Numbered from the stretch's first letter, positions 8,235 to 17,712 are shown. The stretch is 64,000 nt of DNA from Flagellimonas amoyensis (GCF_003058265.1 NZ_QBUK01000002.1:124001-188000); one strand, 5' to 3'. The notes: generated by a model from the letters alone, not told the origin. Numbers and translations: made by a program.

Positions 8235-8816
8235 TTGAAACTTGTATTTGCCACCCACAACGACCATAAACTCCACGAAGTCCAACAACTTTTACCGGAA
8301 TCCTTCGAACTTTTATCGCTCAAGGATATTGGATGCTTCGATGAAATCCCCGAAACTGGGCTGACTTTGGAGGAAAATGCCAAGATCAAGGCCGATTTTG
8401 TGACCCAAACCTATGGTTTGGACTGTTTTTCGGACGATACAGGTCTTTTGGTGGACAGTCTCAATGGTGAACCGGGCGTGTATTCGGCAAGATATGCCGG
8501 GGAGCAAAAAAATGCAGGTGACAACATGGCCAAGCTATTGTCTAAATTGGACGGTAAAGATAACCGTTCGGCACATTTCAAAACCGTTATACACCTGAAT
8601 ATCAAAGGGAAAAGTTTTGTTTTTGATGGTATTGTCGAAGGCTTCATCACTGAAAGCCAACAGGGGAACAGAGGCTTCGGCTATGACCCCATCTTTAGGC
8701 CTGTTGGTCACGAAAAAACCTTCGGGGAGCTATCCTCAGCCACCAAAAACGAAATCAGCCACAGGGGCAGGGCCATCCAAAAATTGGTCGAATTTTTAAA
8801 AAAGAGTGCCCTATAG
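8235..8816 (+). CDS. rdgB: RdgB/HAM1 family non-canonical purine NTP pyrophosphatase
   Basis: The enzyme hydrolyses dITP, dXTP and ITP to monophosphates and so keeps deaminated purines out of DNA and RNA. The 193-residue protein has the family hallmarks: KLVFATHNDHKLHEV at the start, the catalytic FSDDTGLLVDSLNGEPGVYS block with acidic metal ligands, GNRGFGYDPIFRP for base recognition, and C-terminal KNEISHRGRAIQKL. The methionine opens the first conserved strand, so the start is secure. It lies between divergent and same-strand single genes and appears monocistronic. Confidence 0.96.
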   Translation: MKLVFATHNDHKLHEVQQLLPESFELLSLKDIGCFDEIPETGLTLEENAKIKADFVTQTYGLDCFSDDTGLLVDSLNGEPGVYSARYAGEQKNAGDNMAKLLSKLDGKDNRSAHFKTVIHLNIKGKSFVFDGIVEGFITESQQGNRGFGYDPIFRPVGHEKTFGELSSATKNEISHRGRAIQKLVEFLKKSAL

Positions 8817-8838
8817 CTACGGCTGACCAAATTTAATG

Positions 8839-8958
8839 TACCTTTGCCGCTTTAATAACGCCGCCGGTATGGGCAAGGTGTTGCGATGGGCTTAAAGGGT
8901 TATAGAAAAATCGCTCGGTGCAACACAACATATTTGCGATTTTAAGGTATACACCACT
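8839..8958 (+). promoter_or_regulatory. Promoter-like element and long 5' leader of the DEAD-box helicase gene
   Basis: TACCTTTG at 8839-8846 matches the -7 consensus, leaving a leader of about 105 bases before the ATG at 8959. In it GTGTTGC (with CGAT) near 8878 can pair with GCAACAC (with ATCG) near 8925, giving a long hairpin. Leaders of this kind occur on cold-induced RNA helicase genes, but regulation here is inference. Confidence 0.4.
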
Positions 8959-10725
8959 ATGACAAAATTTGAAGCCTTGGGGTTGGATCAACCCCTATTG
9001 GATGCCATTTCCGATCTTGGATTTGAATCCCCCTCCGAAGTACAGGAAAAATCAATCCCCATTTTATTGGGACAAGACACCGATTTGGTGGCCTTGGCAC
9101 AAACGGGAACAGGTAAGACCGCTGCTTTTGGTTTTCCCATGATCCAAAAGATCCATGCAGAGAGCAGGACCACACAGGGACTTATCCTTTCCCCTACCCG
9201 TGAGCTCTGTTTGCAGATCACCAACGAACTAAAACTGTATTCAAAATATATTAAGGGTCTGAACACCGTGGCCATCTATGGTGGTGCCAGCATTACGGAA
9301 CAGGCCAAGCAAATAAAGCGTGGTGCGCAGATCGTAGTCGCCACTCCCGGCCGTATGAAGGACATGATCGGACGTGGAATGGTCGATATTTCAAAAATCG
9401 ATTACTGCGTTTTGGATGAAGCCGATGAAATGCTGAACATGGGCTTCTATGAGGACATCAAGGACATCCTCTCCAATACGCCCCAAGAAAAATTGACATG
9501 GTTGTTTTCGGCCACCATGCCCAAAGAAGTGGCCTCCATTGCCAAAAAATTCATGGATCAGCCCGTTGAAATTACCGTAGGCACCAAAAATGCGGGGGCT
9601 GCCACTGTACAACACGAATATTATGTGGTGGGCGGCCGTGACCGATATTCGGCACTCAAACGCCTTGCCGATGCCAATCCCGGTATCTTCTCCGTGGTCT
9701 TTTGTAGGACCAAACGGGACACCCAACGCGTAGCGGAAAAATTGATCGAGGATGGTTACAACGCAGGCGCACTTCATGGTGACCTGAGCCAGAACCAACG
9801 GGACATGGTCATGAATGCCTTTAGAAAAAAACAGGTGCAGATGTTGGTGGCCACCGATGTGGCGGCCCGAGGCATCGATGTGGACGATGTGACCCACGTG
9901 ATCAATTACCAATTGCCCGATGAGATAGAGACCTACACCCACCGTAGCGGTCGTACCGGCAGGGCCGGGAAGTCAGGAATTTCCATGGTCATCGTTACCC
10001 GTTCGGAACTCCGTAAGATCAAATCCATCGAAGGAAAGATCAAGCAGGACTTTATTGCCAAAAAAATTCCTTCGGGCATAGAAATCTGCGAAATCCAGTT
10101 GTACCACTTGGCCAACAAGATCAAGGAAACCAAGGTCAACAAGGAAATCGACAGTTATCTTCCCGCCATCAACGATGTGTTGGAAGGCATTGACCGCGAT
10201 GAGCTTATCAAAAAAATCGTTTCTGTAGAGTTTACCCAATTCTACAACTACTATAGCAAGACCAAGGATCTCAACACTTCCGACTCTGACAGGGGAGAAC
10301 GTGGCAGTAGCGAGGACAGAGGTGGGGATATCCCATCTGAAGGTTCCGTGCGTTACTTCATCAACATTGGTGAGCGTGACGGCTATGACTGGATGTCGCT
10401 GAAAGATTTCTTAAGGGACACATTGAACCTCGAAAAAGAGGACATTTTCAACGTGGATACCAAGGACAGTTTCTCCTTTTTCAATTCGGATGCACAATTG
10501 ACCGATTTCATCTTGCAGACCTTCACCGAATTCAAGGTGGATGGGCGCTTCATCAATGTGGAGGTGTCCAAAAACCCAGGGGGGTCTGGTGGTGGTAAAG
10601 GCGGCAAAAAACGTGACAGGAAACGTGGCCATCGCAAAGGTGGGGACAACCGTTCCTTCAAAGGTGGCAAAAAAGGCGGATTCGGCAAAAAAGGCGGCGG
10701 CAAAAAGAGAACTGGCTTCTATTAG
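8959..10725 (+). CDS. DEAD-box ATP-dependent RNA helicase (DeaD/CsdA type)
   Basis: The 588-residue protein is an RNA-unwinding ATPase for ribosome assembly and RNA turnover, often cold-induced. The Q motif and F-x-E-x-L block open the protein, followed by AQTGTGKTAAF (Walker A), PTRELCLQI, TPGRMKD, DEADEML, SAT, VATDVAARGIDVDDV and HRSGRTGRAGK. Residues about 460-540 match the DbpA-type RRM-like RNA-binding domain (VRYFINIGERDGYDWMSL). The last 50 residues are a Gly/Lys/Arg-rich tail with repeated KGGKK units, probably nonspecific RNA binding. It has its own promoter-like element and a long leader. Confidence 0.95.
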   Translation: MTKFEALGLDQPLLDAISDLGFESPSEVQEKSIPILLGQDTDLVALAQTGTGKTAAFGFPMIQKIHAESRTTQGLILSPTRELCLQITNELKLYSKYIKGLNTVAIYGGASITEQAKQIKRGAQIVVATPGRMKDMIGRGMVDISKIDYCVLDEADEMLNMGFYEDIKDILSNTPQEKLTWLFSATMPKEVASIAKKFMDQPVEITVGTKNAGAATVQHEYYVVGGRDRYSALKRLADANPGIFSVVFCRTKRDTQRVAEKLIEDGYNAGALHGDLSQNQRDMVMNAFRKKQVQMLVATDVAARGIDVDDVTHVINYQLPDEIETYTHRSGRTGRAGKSGISMVIVTRSELRKIKSIEGKIKQDFIAKKIPSGIEICEIQLYHLANKIKETKVNKEIDSYLPAINDVLEGIDRDELIKKIVSVEFTQFYNYYSKTKDLNTSDSDRGERGSSEDRGGDIPSEGSVRYFINIGERDGYDWMSLKDFLRDTLNLEKEDIFNVDTKDSFSFFNSDAQLTDFILQTFTEFKVDGRFINVEVSKNPGGSGGGKGGKKRDRKRGHRKGGDNRSFKGGKKGGFGKKGGGKKRTGFY

Positions 10726-10800
10726 TTAATTCTATATTAAATGCTACTAGGGTACTGTAGTTTTTTCTTTGTTTAGTACTTTTATACCTACTAAGATTGC

Positions 10801-11580
10801 ATGAGAAGAATATTACTTACACTTTTCGCCCTTGTTTCCCTTCATGGCTTTGCCCAAGATGATCTGGAAAACCAAGTGGTCGGTGAAATCACTGCCACGG
10901 TGATCAATGCGCAGAGCGATATGCCTTTGGAAAGTGTGCACGTCATCAACCTGAACCAGGTAAAAGGGACCATCACCAACCAAAACGGAAAATTTACCAT
11001 TCCGGCCGCCGTGAACGATACCCTTTACCTTTCCTATTTGGGTTTTAAGACTCAAAAAGTGAGGGTGACCAACGATATGTTCAAGTTCGGGGATACCAAG
11101 ATAGCACTGACCGAGCTCGCCTACGCACTGGAAGAAGTCATCGTAAGACCTTATCAACTCACGGGCTATTTGGAAATCGATGTAAAGAACCTTCCCATCA
11201 ACAATGCGCCGCAGTACAGCATTTCTGGCCTCAACACCAGTTATGAAGCTGGGAGCAAGAGCCCTAGTGCAGTGACAAAGGTCCTTGGGGCCATATTGAA
11301 CCCTGCCGACCTGCTGCGCAACCTTTTTGGCAAACAGCCACGGCAGATGCGCAAACTGCGCCTGGTCAAGGAAGATGACAACATTAGGGACCTGCTCGCC
11401 TCAAAATTTGACCGAGAGACCCTTACCGAACTGCTCCAATTGGAAAAAGTGGATATTGAGGACATCCTCAACAACTGTAACTATTCCAAGTCGTTCATCA
11501 ACACCGCCAACGATCTCCAGATCTTGGATGCCATTTCCAGTTGTTACGAAGAATACAAAGTATTGAACCGAAAACAATAG
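10801..11580 (+). CDS. CarboxypepD_reg-like secreted protein
   Basis: The 259-residue protein starts with a signal peptide (MRRILLTLFALVSLHGFAQ). Residues about 25-105 form a carboxypeptidase-regulatory-like beta domain with the usual ATVINAQSDMPLESVHV, KGTITNQNGKFTIP and YLSYLGFKTQKV blocks. In Bacteroidota this domain often precedes TonB-dependent receptors, but here no barrel follows; the C-terminal half is helical and unassigned. Similar stand-alone proteins occur across Flavobacteriaceae with unknown function, probably in the periplasm or outer membrane. Confidence 0.8.
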   Translation: MRRILLTLFALVSLHGFAQDDLENQVVGEITATVINAQSDMPLESVHVINLNQVKGTITNQNGKFTIPAAVNDTLYLSYLGFKTQKVRVTNDMFKFGDTKIALTELAYALEEVIVRPYQLTGYLEIDVKNLPINNAPQYSISGLNTSYEAGSKSPSAVTKVLGAILNPADLLRNLFGKQPRQMRKLRLVKEDDNIRDLLASKFDRETLTELLQLEKVDIEDILNNCNYSKSFINTANDLQILDAISSCYEEYKVLNRKQ

Positions 11581-11667
11581 AACCGTTCATTTTCAGGTCT
11601 GGGCCCAGCTATAAATAAATTTTATATTTCCACATTCATTTTATAGCTTTAGAAAAAATCCCAATAC

Positions 11668-13365
11668 ATGAAAAAGCTACTTGTCGTCATGTACTCCATT
11701 CCCTTGTTCATCGGCTGTAAAGAGGTTAAAAAACAACCTGAAAAAATACAAGTAGTCCAGCAAGAGGCACCCAAAAAAGAGGTTCCTTTTGTCTGGGAGG
11801 CCGCCAATGTTTATTTTCTACTGACGGACCGTTTCAACAACGGAAATCCCGAAAATGATGTCAATTTTGAACGAACGGAAGAGACAGGCGTGCTCCGGGG
11901 ATTTATGGGCGGTGACCTACAGGGCATCACCAAAAAAATTGAAGAAGGCTATTTCACCGACTTGGGCATCAACGCTATTTGGTTCACTCCCGTTGTGGAA
12001 CAGATACACGGGGCCACGGACGAAGGCACTGGAAAAACATACGGCTATCATGGCTATTGGGCCAAGGACTGGACCGCCATAGACCCTAATTTTGGCACCA
12101 AACAAGATTTGGGCAATCTGGTGAAGGCTGCCCATAAAAAAGGTATCCGCATCCTACTGGACGTGGTGCTGAACCACACGGGGCCCGTGACCGAGCAAGA
12201 CCCCGTATGGCCCGATGATTGGGTAAGGACCGGACCCAAATGTGAGTTTACCACCTACGAAAACACCACGGCATGTACCTTGGTAGAAAACTTGCCGGAC
12301 ATCCTTACCGAATCCAACGAAGCTGTGGAACTCCCAGATGCGCTTTTGGCCAAATGGAAAGAAGAGGGCCGTTTGAGCAAGGAACTGGATGAACTCCAGC
12401 TTTTCTTCGAACGCACAGGCTACCCAAGGGCCCCACGCTACTACATCATCAAATGGTTGACCGATTACATCAACGAGTTCGGAGTGGATGGGTTCCGCGT
12501 GGACACTGTAAAGCACGTGAACGAAGATGTATGGGGCGAACTGCACAAGGAAGCCAACAACGCTTTCGAAATGTGGAAAAAGAAACACGAGAGCAAAATC
12601 TTGGACGACAATGCTTTCTATATGGTGGGCGAAGTCTATAATTATGGAATTTCAGGGGGACGCCAATTTGATTTTGGCGACAAGAAGGTGGACTTTTTTG
12701 AGTATGGGTTCAAAAGCTTGATCAATTTTGAGCTGAAGGCCGATGCCGATAACGATTATGAATCCATCTTTAAAAAATACAGTGACATCCTCAATACGAA
12801 ATTAAAGGACAAAAGCGTACTCAATTACCTCACCTCACATGATGATGGCACCCCTTACGACAAGGAACGGAAAAAAGCCATTCGTGCCGCGAATGTCCTG
12901 CTTTTGACCCCCGGCGCCTCACAAGTCTATTATGGGGACGAAACAGCCCGAAGCCTCACTATTGAGGGCGCCGAAGGTGATGCCACTTTGCGCTCCTTTA
13001 TGAACTGGGAAGACCTGGATAGTTTGCCCAACGTGCAACAGATCCATAAACACTGGCAAAAACTGGGGCAGTTCCGTAAAAATCACCCAGCAATAGGGGC
13101 CGGCAAGCACAAAAGGTTGGCCAAGTCCCCTTATGTGTTCTCAAGGACCTATGTGAACGGTGATTTCAGGGATAAAGTGGTCGTTGGACTGGACTTGCCC
13201 AAGGGCAAAAAATCCCTATGGGTGAAAGGATTCTTCGGGGATGGCACCAAACTGTACGATACCTATTCCGAAACAGAGGTCACCGTTGCCAACGGGAAGG
13301 TACTCTTGAACAATGACTTTGACATTGCCCTTCTTGAATTGGTGGAACAGACCTTACTGCCTTGA
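11668..13365 (+). CDS. Alpha-amylase family (GH13) lipoprotein
   Basis: The 565-residue protein carries a lipoprotein signal (MKKLLVVMYSIPLFIGC), so it is probably anchored in an envelope membrane. The (beta/alpha)8 catalytic barrel shows the GH13 regions in order: DVVLNH (region I), GFRVDTVKHV with nucleophile Asp279, MVGEVYNYG with acid/base Glu322, and TSHDDGTPYD with Asp392. A C-terminal beta domain follows. It likely cleaves alpha-1,4-glucans or maltodextrins; fine specificity cannot be read here. It ends inside the convergent VOC gene with a 12-base overlap. No starch-utilisation partners (susCD) are adjacent. Confidence 0.93.
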   Translation: MKKLLVVMYSIPLFIGCKEVKKQPEKIQVVQQEAPKKEVPFVWEAANVYFLLTDRFNNGNPENDVNFERTEETGVLRGFMGGDLQGITKKIEEGYFTDLGINAIWFTPVVEQIHGATDEGTGKTYGYHGYWAKDWTAIDPNFGTKQDLGNLVKAAHKKGIRILLDVVLNHTGPVTEQDPVWPDDWVRTGPKCEFTTYENTTACTLVENLPDILTESNEAVELPDALLAKWKEEGRLSKELDELQLFFERTGYPRAPRYYIIKWLTDYINEFGVDGFRVDTVKHVNEDVWGELHKEANNAFEMWKKKHESKILDDNAFYMVGEVYNYGISGGRQFDFGDKKVDFFEYGFKSLINFELKADADNDYESIFKKYSDILNTKLKDKSVLNYLTSHDDGTPYDKERKKAIRAANVLLLTPGASQVYYGDETARSLTIEGAEGDATLRSFMNWEDLDSLPNVQQIHKHWQKLGQFRKNHPAIGAGKHKRLAKSPYVFSRTYVNGDFRDKVVVGLDLPKGKKSLWVKGFFGDGTKLYDTYSETEVTVANGKVLLNNDFDIALLELVEQTLLP

Positions 13366-13734
13366 ATGTAGGGCAATCCGGTTGCCTTCTGTATCCAAAA
13401 ACACAGCCATAAAACCTATTTCCTTACTGATTTGGGTCTTGGGTTGCATAATTTTTCCTCCGTTAGACTCAATACGGTCAAGTTCATTCTGCACGTCCAT
13501 ACTATTAAAATAAAGCAATGTTCCCTCGCTCCCGCTAGGTTTGTACCAATCCTTATTCTGGATCAAAGATCCTGCCGCACCAGGTTTTGCATGATCCATT
13601 GGGAACCAGCCCATTTTTGTGCCACCAAAATCCTGTAGGCCTATTTCTATCTGAAAAACTGTTTCATAAAATGTTTTCGCCCGTTCCATATCCTCCACTG
13701 GGATCTCGAACCAGCCCACCATATTGTAATCCAT
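13354..13734 (-). CDS. VOC (glyoxalase/bleomycin-resistance) family protein
   Basis: This 126-residue protein has the paired beta-alpha-beta-beta-beta modules of the vicinal oxygen chelate fold, opening with VGWFEIPVEDMERAKTFYETVF and closing with GFMAVFLDTEGNRIALHS. Family members bind a divalent metal and act as glyoxalases, dioxygenases or resistance proteins; this short form has no assigned substrate. It is five bases upstream of the SRPBCC stop on the same strand, so it is probably the second gene of a two-gene unit. Its 3' end overlaps the amylase gene. Confidence 0.88.
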   Translation of the reverse strand: MDYNMVGWFEIPVEDMERAKTFYETVFQIEIGLQDFGGTKMGWFPMDHAKPGAAGSLIQNKDWYKPSGSEGTLLYFNSMDVQNELDRIESNGGKIMQPKTQISKEIGFMAVFLDTEGNRIALHSRQ

Positions 13735-13739
13735 ATCCG

Positions 13740-14267
13740 TTATTTTTCCAAAGTTGTCTTTAGGTTGCTGAGACCTTCCTCAAAATCTTTACCAACGGCT
13801 TTGTCCATGCTCATGAACAGCATCATAATGGTCATGGGGAATTTATTATGGCCAGAAAAGCCCCAAGTGACCTTGGTTCTGTCCCCGGCAACACTTTCGG
13901 TCACCAAATAGGCATCCGAAGTGGACTTGAAAGGTTTTAGAAAACGTAGTTCAGTTTCCACCCGTTCGCCTTCCACAATTTTTTTGATTTCCTGCTCCCC
14001 TTCCCCTACTTGTTTGTTGCCGTTCCAATAATTGGTTGCTCCAACCTCACCATCGGTTCCCGTGAACTTTTGTTGCATATCCGGATCCCTTTTGGCCCAA
14101 GGGGACCATTCATTTTGCTTTTTTAAGGATTTCAGATGCACAAAGACCTCATCCTTCGGCCGGTTTATCTCTATAGATCGGGAAACGTTGTAGGTTTTGG
14201 GCGCGATTGTGGCCAAAATCAAGATCAACAAAACAATTCCAAGGACAATGTAAAGTGCTGTCATCAT
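13740..14267 (-). CDS. SRPBCC (START-like) family protein
   Basis: The 175-residue product has one N-terminal membrane helix (residues about 4-22) followed by a Bet v1/START-like domain, with SRSIEINRPKDEVFVHLKSL at its start and TKVTWGFSGHNKFP in the middle strands. Such domains bind hydrophobic ligands. The gene precedes the VOC gene by five bases; SRPBCC and VOC proteins are often paired, but no common substrate is established. Confidence 0.85.
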   Translation of the reverse strand: MMTALYIVLGIVLLILILATIAPKTYNVSRSIEINRPKDEVFVHLKSLKKQNEWSPWAKRDPDMQQKFTGTDGEVGATNYWNGNKQVGEGEQEIKKIVEGERVETELRFLKPFKSTSDAYLVTESVAGDRTKVTWGFSGHNKFPMTIMMLFMSMDKAVGKDFEEGLSNLKTTLEK

Positions 14268-14309
14268 ATGCTTAAATGATTGGTTAACAGCTAAAAATAC
14301 AAAAAAACT

Positions 14310-14963
14310 TTACTCAGAACGGTATCTTTTGATGATTCCCTTCACATGGTTGATGGACTTTTTGGTCCAATCCAATCGTTTTTCAAGAATCTCAATGTCA
14401 GACAGTTGCCAATCTAACTTGGATTGCCTCACTTTTTGGGCCAAGTACTGTATGATGATGGCCGCCGAAACGGAAACGTTCAGGCTTTCCGAAAAACCCA
14501 CCATCGGAATCTTCAAAAAAATGTCCGCCTGCTGCATCACCTCATCGCTGAGTCCTGCCTTTTCCGTGCCAAAGAAAATGGCCGACTTTTTCTCTGGGTC
14601 AAAATCATGGAGCAGTGTGGAGTTGTCATGCGGCGTGGTGGCAATGATCTGATATCCTTCCTCCTTTAATCTGGTCACACAGTCCCCCGTGTTCCTGTAC
14701 CTATGGACATCCACCCACTTCTCCGCCCCCATGGCGATGTTCTTGTCCAATTCCTTGGCAAAACGGTCTTCCACGACATGCACTTGCTGCACCCCGAACA
14801 CATCGCAACTACGGATAATGGCACTGGTGTTGTGCATTTGGTACACATCCTCAATGGCCACGGTCAAAAAATTGGTACGGTGCTGCAGCACCTCCAAAAA
14901 ACGCTGTTTGCGTTCCTCGGTGAGATAGCTTTCCAAATAAGCAAAGAGATCATGATCGAACAT
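14310..14963 (-). CDS. trmH: tRNA (guanosine(18)-2'-O)-methyltransferase (TrmH family)
   Basis: The 217-residue SPOUT methyltransferase has motif 1 (HNTSAIIRSCDVFGV), motif 2 (FFGTEKAGLSDEVMQQAD) and motif 3 (IPMVGFSESLNVSVSAAI), which form the SAM-binding knot. TrmH 2'-O-methylates G18 of tRNA. The frame is open to 15044, but the extra N-terminal 27 residues contain three Cys and look non-native; family members begin near MFDHDLFAYLESYLTEERK, so 14963 is the start. The target position is inferred from family resemblance. Confidence 0.9.
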   Translation of the reverse strand: MFDHDLFAYLESYLTEERKQRFLEVLQHRTNFLTVAIEDVYQMHNTSAIIRSCDVFGVQQVHVVEDRFAKELDKNIAMGAEKWVDVHRYRNTGDCVTRLKEEGYQIIATTPHDNSTLLHDFDPEKKSAIFFGTEKAGLSDEVMQQADIFLKIPMVGFSESLNVSVSAAIIIQYLAQKVRQSKLDWQLSDIEILEKRLDWTKKSINHVKGIIKRYRSE

Positions 14964-15217
14964 GGGGCGCAAGATAGACAAATTTGAAATGTGCCGGGAT
15001 TCAACACAGGATATGCAGTCCCTTGTTCCAATGGCAGCAAGCAACTCTTTATCCCATAAAAATGATAAGAACCACTAAATTCACTTTCAAAACAATAATT
15101 ATTTTGTTGTTTTGTAAGGCAGGCCATCATCTGGCAAAAAAGCCTGCTTTTTCACCAAACAAGAATTGATGGAACTACAGTGTTGCCAGGGCACCGTTCA
15201 CCACCAAAAACGGAAAA

Positions 15218-16534
15218 ATGATCAAAAAAATCATCCTGACCCCTTTTCAGAGTTTTGTAAAGATTGAGGGCTTTAGTGGCATCCTATTGCTCATCACGAC
15301 CATAATAGCCCTTATCTGGGCCAACTCACCGTTCGGGGACAGTTACCAATCCATTTGGCAGTACAAGCTAGGGTTCAGCACTCCTTTTTTTGAACTGCAA
15401 AAACCGCTGATCCTTTGGATCAATGATGCATTGATGGCCATTTTCTTTTTCCTGATCGGATTGGAGATCAAAAGGGAATTTTTGATCGGGGAGCTCAACT
15501 CGGTCAAAAAAATAGCTTTCCCTCTTTTTGGAGCCTTGGGCGGTATGTCCGTGCCTGTACTTTTTTACCTCTTCCTCAACCACAGTCCAGAAACCCAAGT
15601 GGGGTGGGGCATTCCCATGGCCACCGATATTGCATTTTCTTTGGCCGTCCTAAACGCATTGGGGTCCCGTGTGCCCCTGAGCCTGAAAATCTTCCTGACC
15701 GCATTTGCCATAGTGGACGACATTGGGGCCGTTCTGGTCATCGCTGTTTTTTACAGCAGTGACATTGACTTCTCCCTCCTGCTCTATGCCTTTGGGCTTT
15801 TGGCCATACTCTATGCCATAGCCTACAAAGGGATCTACTCTAAATATCTGGTCACTTTTTTTGGCATCATCATCTGGACATTGTTTTTAAAGGCGGGGAT
15901 CCATCCAACCTTGGCAGGGATCCTGTTGGCTTTTTCCGTGCCCATCAGGCAAAAGGTGGATACCCCTGAATTCATAGACAATCTGACACGGATCACTGAA
16001 CGGATCAAAAAGGCCAAGGTCTTGGACAACTCCATGCTCTCCAAAGAACAGATCGGGGAAATTGACACCCTGGAATATTGGACCGATAGCTACCAATCCC
16101 CTCTTCAACGTCTGGAACACAATCTGCACGGCTGGGTCGCCTATTTCATCATCCCGGTCTTTGCCCTGGCCAATGCAGGGGTATCATTTAACAACTCGAC
16201 GGACCTGGATACCCAACTCATCATCAATATGACCATCTGCCTTGTGGCCGGAAACAGTATCGGTATCTCAACCATCATCCTATTGGCCAAAAAAATCAAA
16301 TTGATCGAGGTGCCAAAGGACATCGGGACACAGCAGATTGTGGGAGTCGCCTTTTTGGCCGGTATCGGTTTCACCATGTCCATTTTCATTGCAGGGCTGG
16401 CCTTTGAAAACGACCCCATCAATATAGACTCGGCCAAAATCGGGATTCTTGTGGGATCGTTCATCTCTGCGGTCATCGGTTTCCTTATTTTGAGGTGGAA
16501 ACCCCGTAAGACCATTTCCATTGATCCTCAATAA
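15218..16534 (+). CDS. nhaA: Na+/H+ antiporter NhaA
   Basis: The 438-residue inner-membrane protein exchanges two protons for one sodium ion in pH and salt homeostasis. It has about twelve hydrophobic segments and the NhaA landmarks ATDIAFSLAVL and AIVDDIGAVLVI, the latter holding the paired aspartates of the ion site. A FLIGLEIKREFLIGEL block lies early and GFTMSIFIAGLAF late. Sodium exchange fits a marine host. It is nine bases upstream of the sirtuin gene and probably cotranscribed with it. Confidence 0.96.
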   Translation: MIKKIILTPFQSFVKIEGFSGILLLITTIIALIWANSPFGDSYQSIWQYKLGFSTPFFELQKPLILWINDALMAIFFFLIGLEIKREFLIGELNSVKKIAFPLFGALGGMSVPVLFYLFLNHSPETQVGWGIPMATDIAFSLAVLNALGSRVPLSLKIFLTAFAIVDDIGAVLVIAVFYSSDIDFSLLLYAFGLLAILYAIAYKGIYSKYLVTFFGIIIWTLFLKAGIHPTLAGILLAFSVPIRQKVDTPEFIDNLTRITERIKKAKVLDNSMLSKEQIGEIDTLEYWTDSYQSPLQRLEHNLHGWVAYFIIPVFALANAGVSFNNSTDLDTQLIINMTICLVAGNSIGISTIILLAKKIKLIEVPKDIGTQQIVGVAFLAGIGFTMSIFIAGLAFENDPINIDSAKIGILVGSFISAVIGFLILRWKPRKTISIDPQ

Positions 16535-16543
16535 AACACAACC

Positions 16544-17242
16544 ATGAGCAAGCCAAAAGTCGTTGTACTTACCGGAGCAGGCATGAGTGCCGAAAGCGGA
16601 TTGAGCACCTTCAGGGACGCCAATGGTCTTTGGGAGGGCCATGATGTGATGGAAGTGGCCTCACCTCAAGGTTTTGCCCGTAATCCTGAATTGGTGCTGG
16701 AATTCTATAACCAACGTAGGCGACAATTGCTCCAAGTAAGCCCCAACCAAGGACATCTGGCCTTGGCGCAATTGGAAAACCGATTTGATGTGAGCATAGT
16801 GACCCAAAACGTGGACAACCTTCACGAACAGGCGGGAAGTTCCCATGTGGTACACCTGCACGGTGAACTTTTCAAGGTGCGGAGCACCAAAGATGAAAAT
16901 CATGTGTTGGAATGGAAGGAAGACCTTGTGCTGGGCGATCTGGATCCACACGGACATCAACTACGGCCCCATATCGTTTGGTTCGGGGAAATGGTGCCCT
17001 TGCTCCAAACGGCAGCAGAAATCACCCAACAGGCCGATGTGCTGATCATCATCGGCACCTCCATGCAGGTATATCCCGCAGCCAGCCTGATCCATTATGC
17101 GGATGGCCAAACGCCCATTTATTTTGTAGATCCCAAACCAACTGTGCGTGCATCGGATTTTGGTAACCTGACCATCATCCCAAAAACAGCTGTGGAGGGG
17201 GTTCCGCCCCTTGTGGAAGAACTTTTCAGTACTTGGCCCTAG
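16544..17242 (+). CDS. cobB: NAD-dependent protein deacylase (sirtuin)
   Basis: This 232-residue sirtuin removes acyl groups from lysine using NAD. It shows GAGMSAESGLSTFRDANGLW, TQNVDNLHEQAG, HLHGEL with the catalytic His, and HIVWFGEMVP. The FYNQRRRQL block matches the class III Tyr/Arg pair that recognises succinyl or malonyl lysine in CobB and SIRT5. Between HGEL and IVWFGE there are no cysteines, so the usual four-Cys zinc site is absent. Its 3' end overlaps the convergent haem-binding gene by 17 bases. It follows nhaA closely. Confidence 0.92.
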   Translation: MSKPKVVVLTGAGMSAESGLSTFRDANGLWEGHDVMEVASPQGFARNPELVLEFYNQRRRQLLQVSPNQGHLALAQLENRFDVSIVTQNVDNLHEQAGSSHVVHLHGELFKVRSTKDENHVLEWKEDLVLGDLDPHGHQLRPHIVWFGEMVPLLQTAAEITQQADVLIIIGTSMQVYPAASLIHYADGQTPIYFVDPKPTVRASDFGNLTIIPKTAVEGVPPLVEELFSTWP

Positions 17243-17678
17243 CGCCATCGGCCCAGGTCACCAGAGCGATGATCTGTTCTTGGGTCAATCTGGCATCGCC
17301 ATGGGTCCAGGTGTATTCCTTTAAGGGCATACCTCCTTTTTTCACCTCTTCCACCACTTCTTCCAATTTATGGTCCTTCTTTTTGTCCGTATAGTTTTCC
17401 CAATCGGAAAAATTGAGGTGTTTCTTCCCATCTTTGATGTGATCGGCCAACCAATAGGATACCGGTGCCACATTGTTGTACCACGGATATTCCGTATGGG
17501 CACTATGGCAATCATAACAAGCCGATCGCAAAATTTCCTTCACTTGTGCACTGGGCGCGGTCTCTGCTTCAAAAGCAGCAACATAATCGCCTTCGGCCTG
17601 GTTTTTTTCAGGTCTGTAAAATTGCATGCCTATCAGGATCACCAATAGGGCAATCGCTATTTTTTTCACTATTTTCAT
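17226..17678 (-). CDS. Haem-binding domain protein with one CxxCH motif
   Basis: The 150-residue product has an N-terminal membrane or signal segment (IAIALLVILIGMQFY) and one c-type haem motif, CYDCH, in ILRSACYDCHSAHTEYPWYN, followed by PVSYWLADHIKDGKKHLNFS. This matches the small Haem_bd family of the Bacteroidota periplasm, whose electron partners are unknown. The frame is open to 17981, but that extension lies antisense to the next gene; ATGs at 17696 and 17678 are plausible and MKIVKK at 17678 directly precedes the hydrophobic segment. Confidence 0.87.
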   Translation of the reverse strand: MKIVKKIAIALLVILIGMQFYRPEKNQAEGDYVAAFEAETAPSAQVKEILRSACYDCHSAHTEYPWYNNVAPVSYWLADHIKDGKKHLNFSDWENYTDKKKDHKLEEVVEEVKKGGMPLKEYTWTHGDARLTQEQIIALVTWADGARAKY

Positions 17679-17712
17679 CACGAAAAGGTTTGTCATAAAT
17701 ATACTTTTTTTT

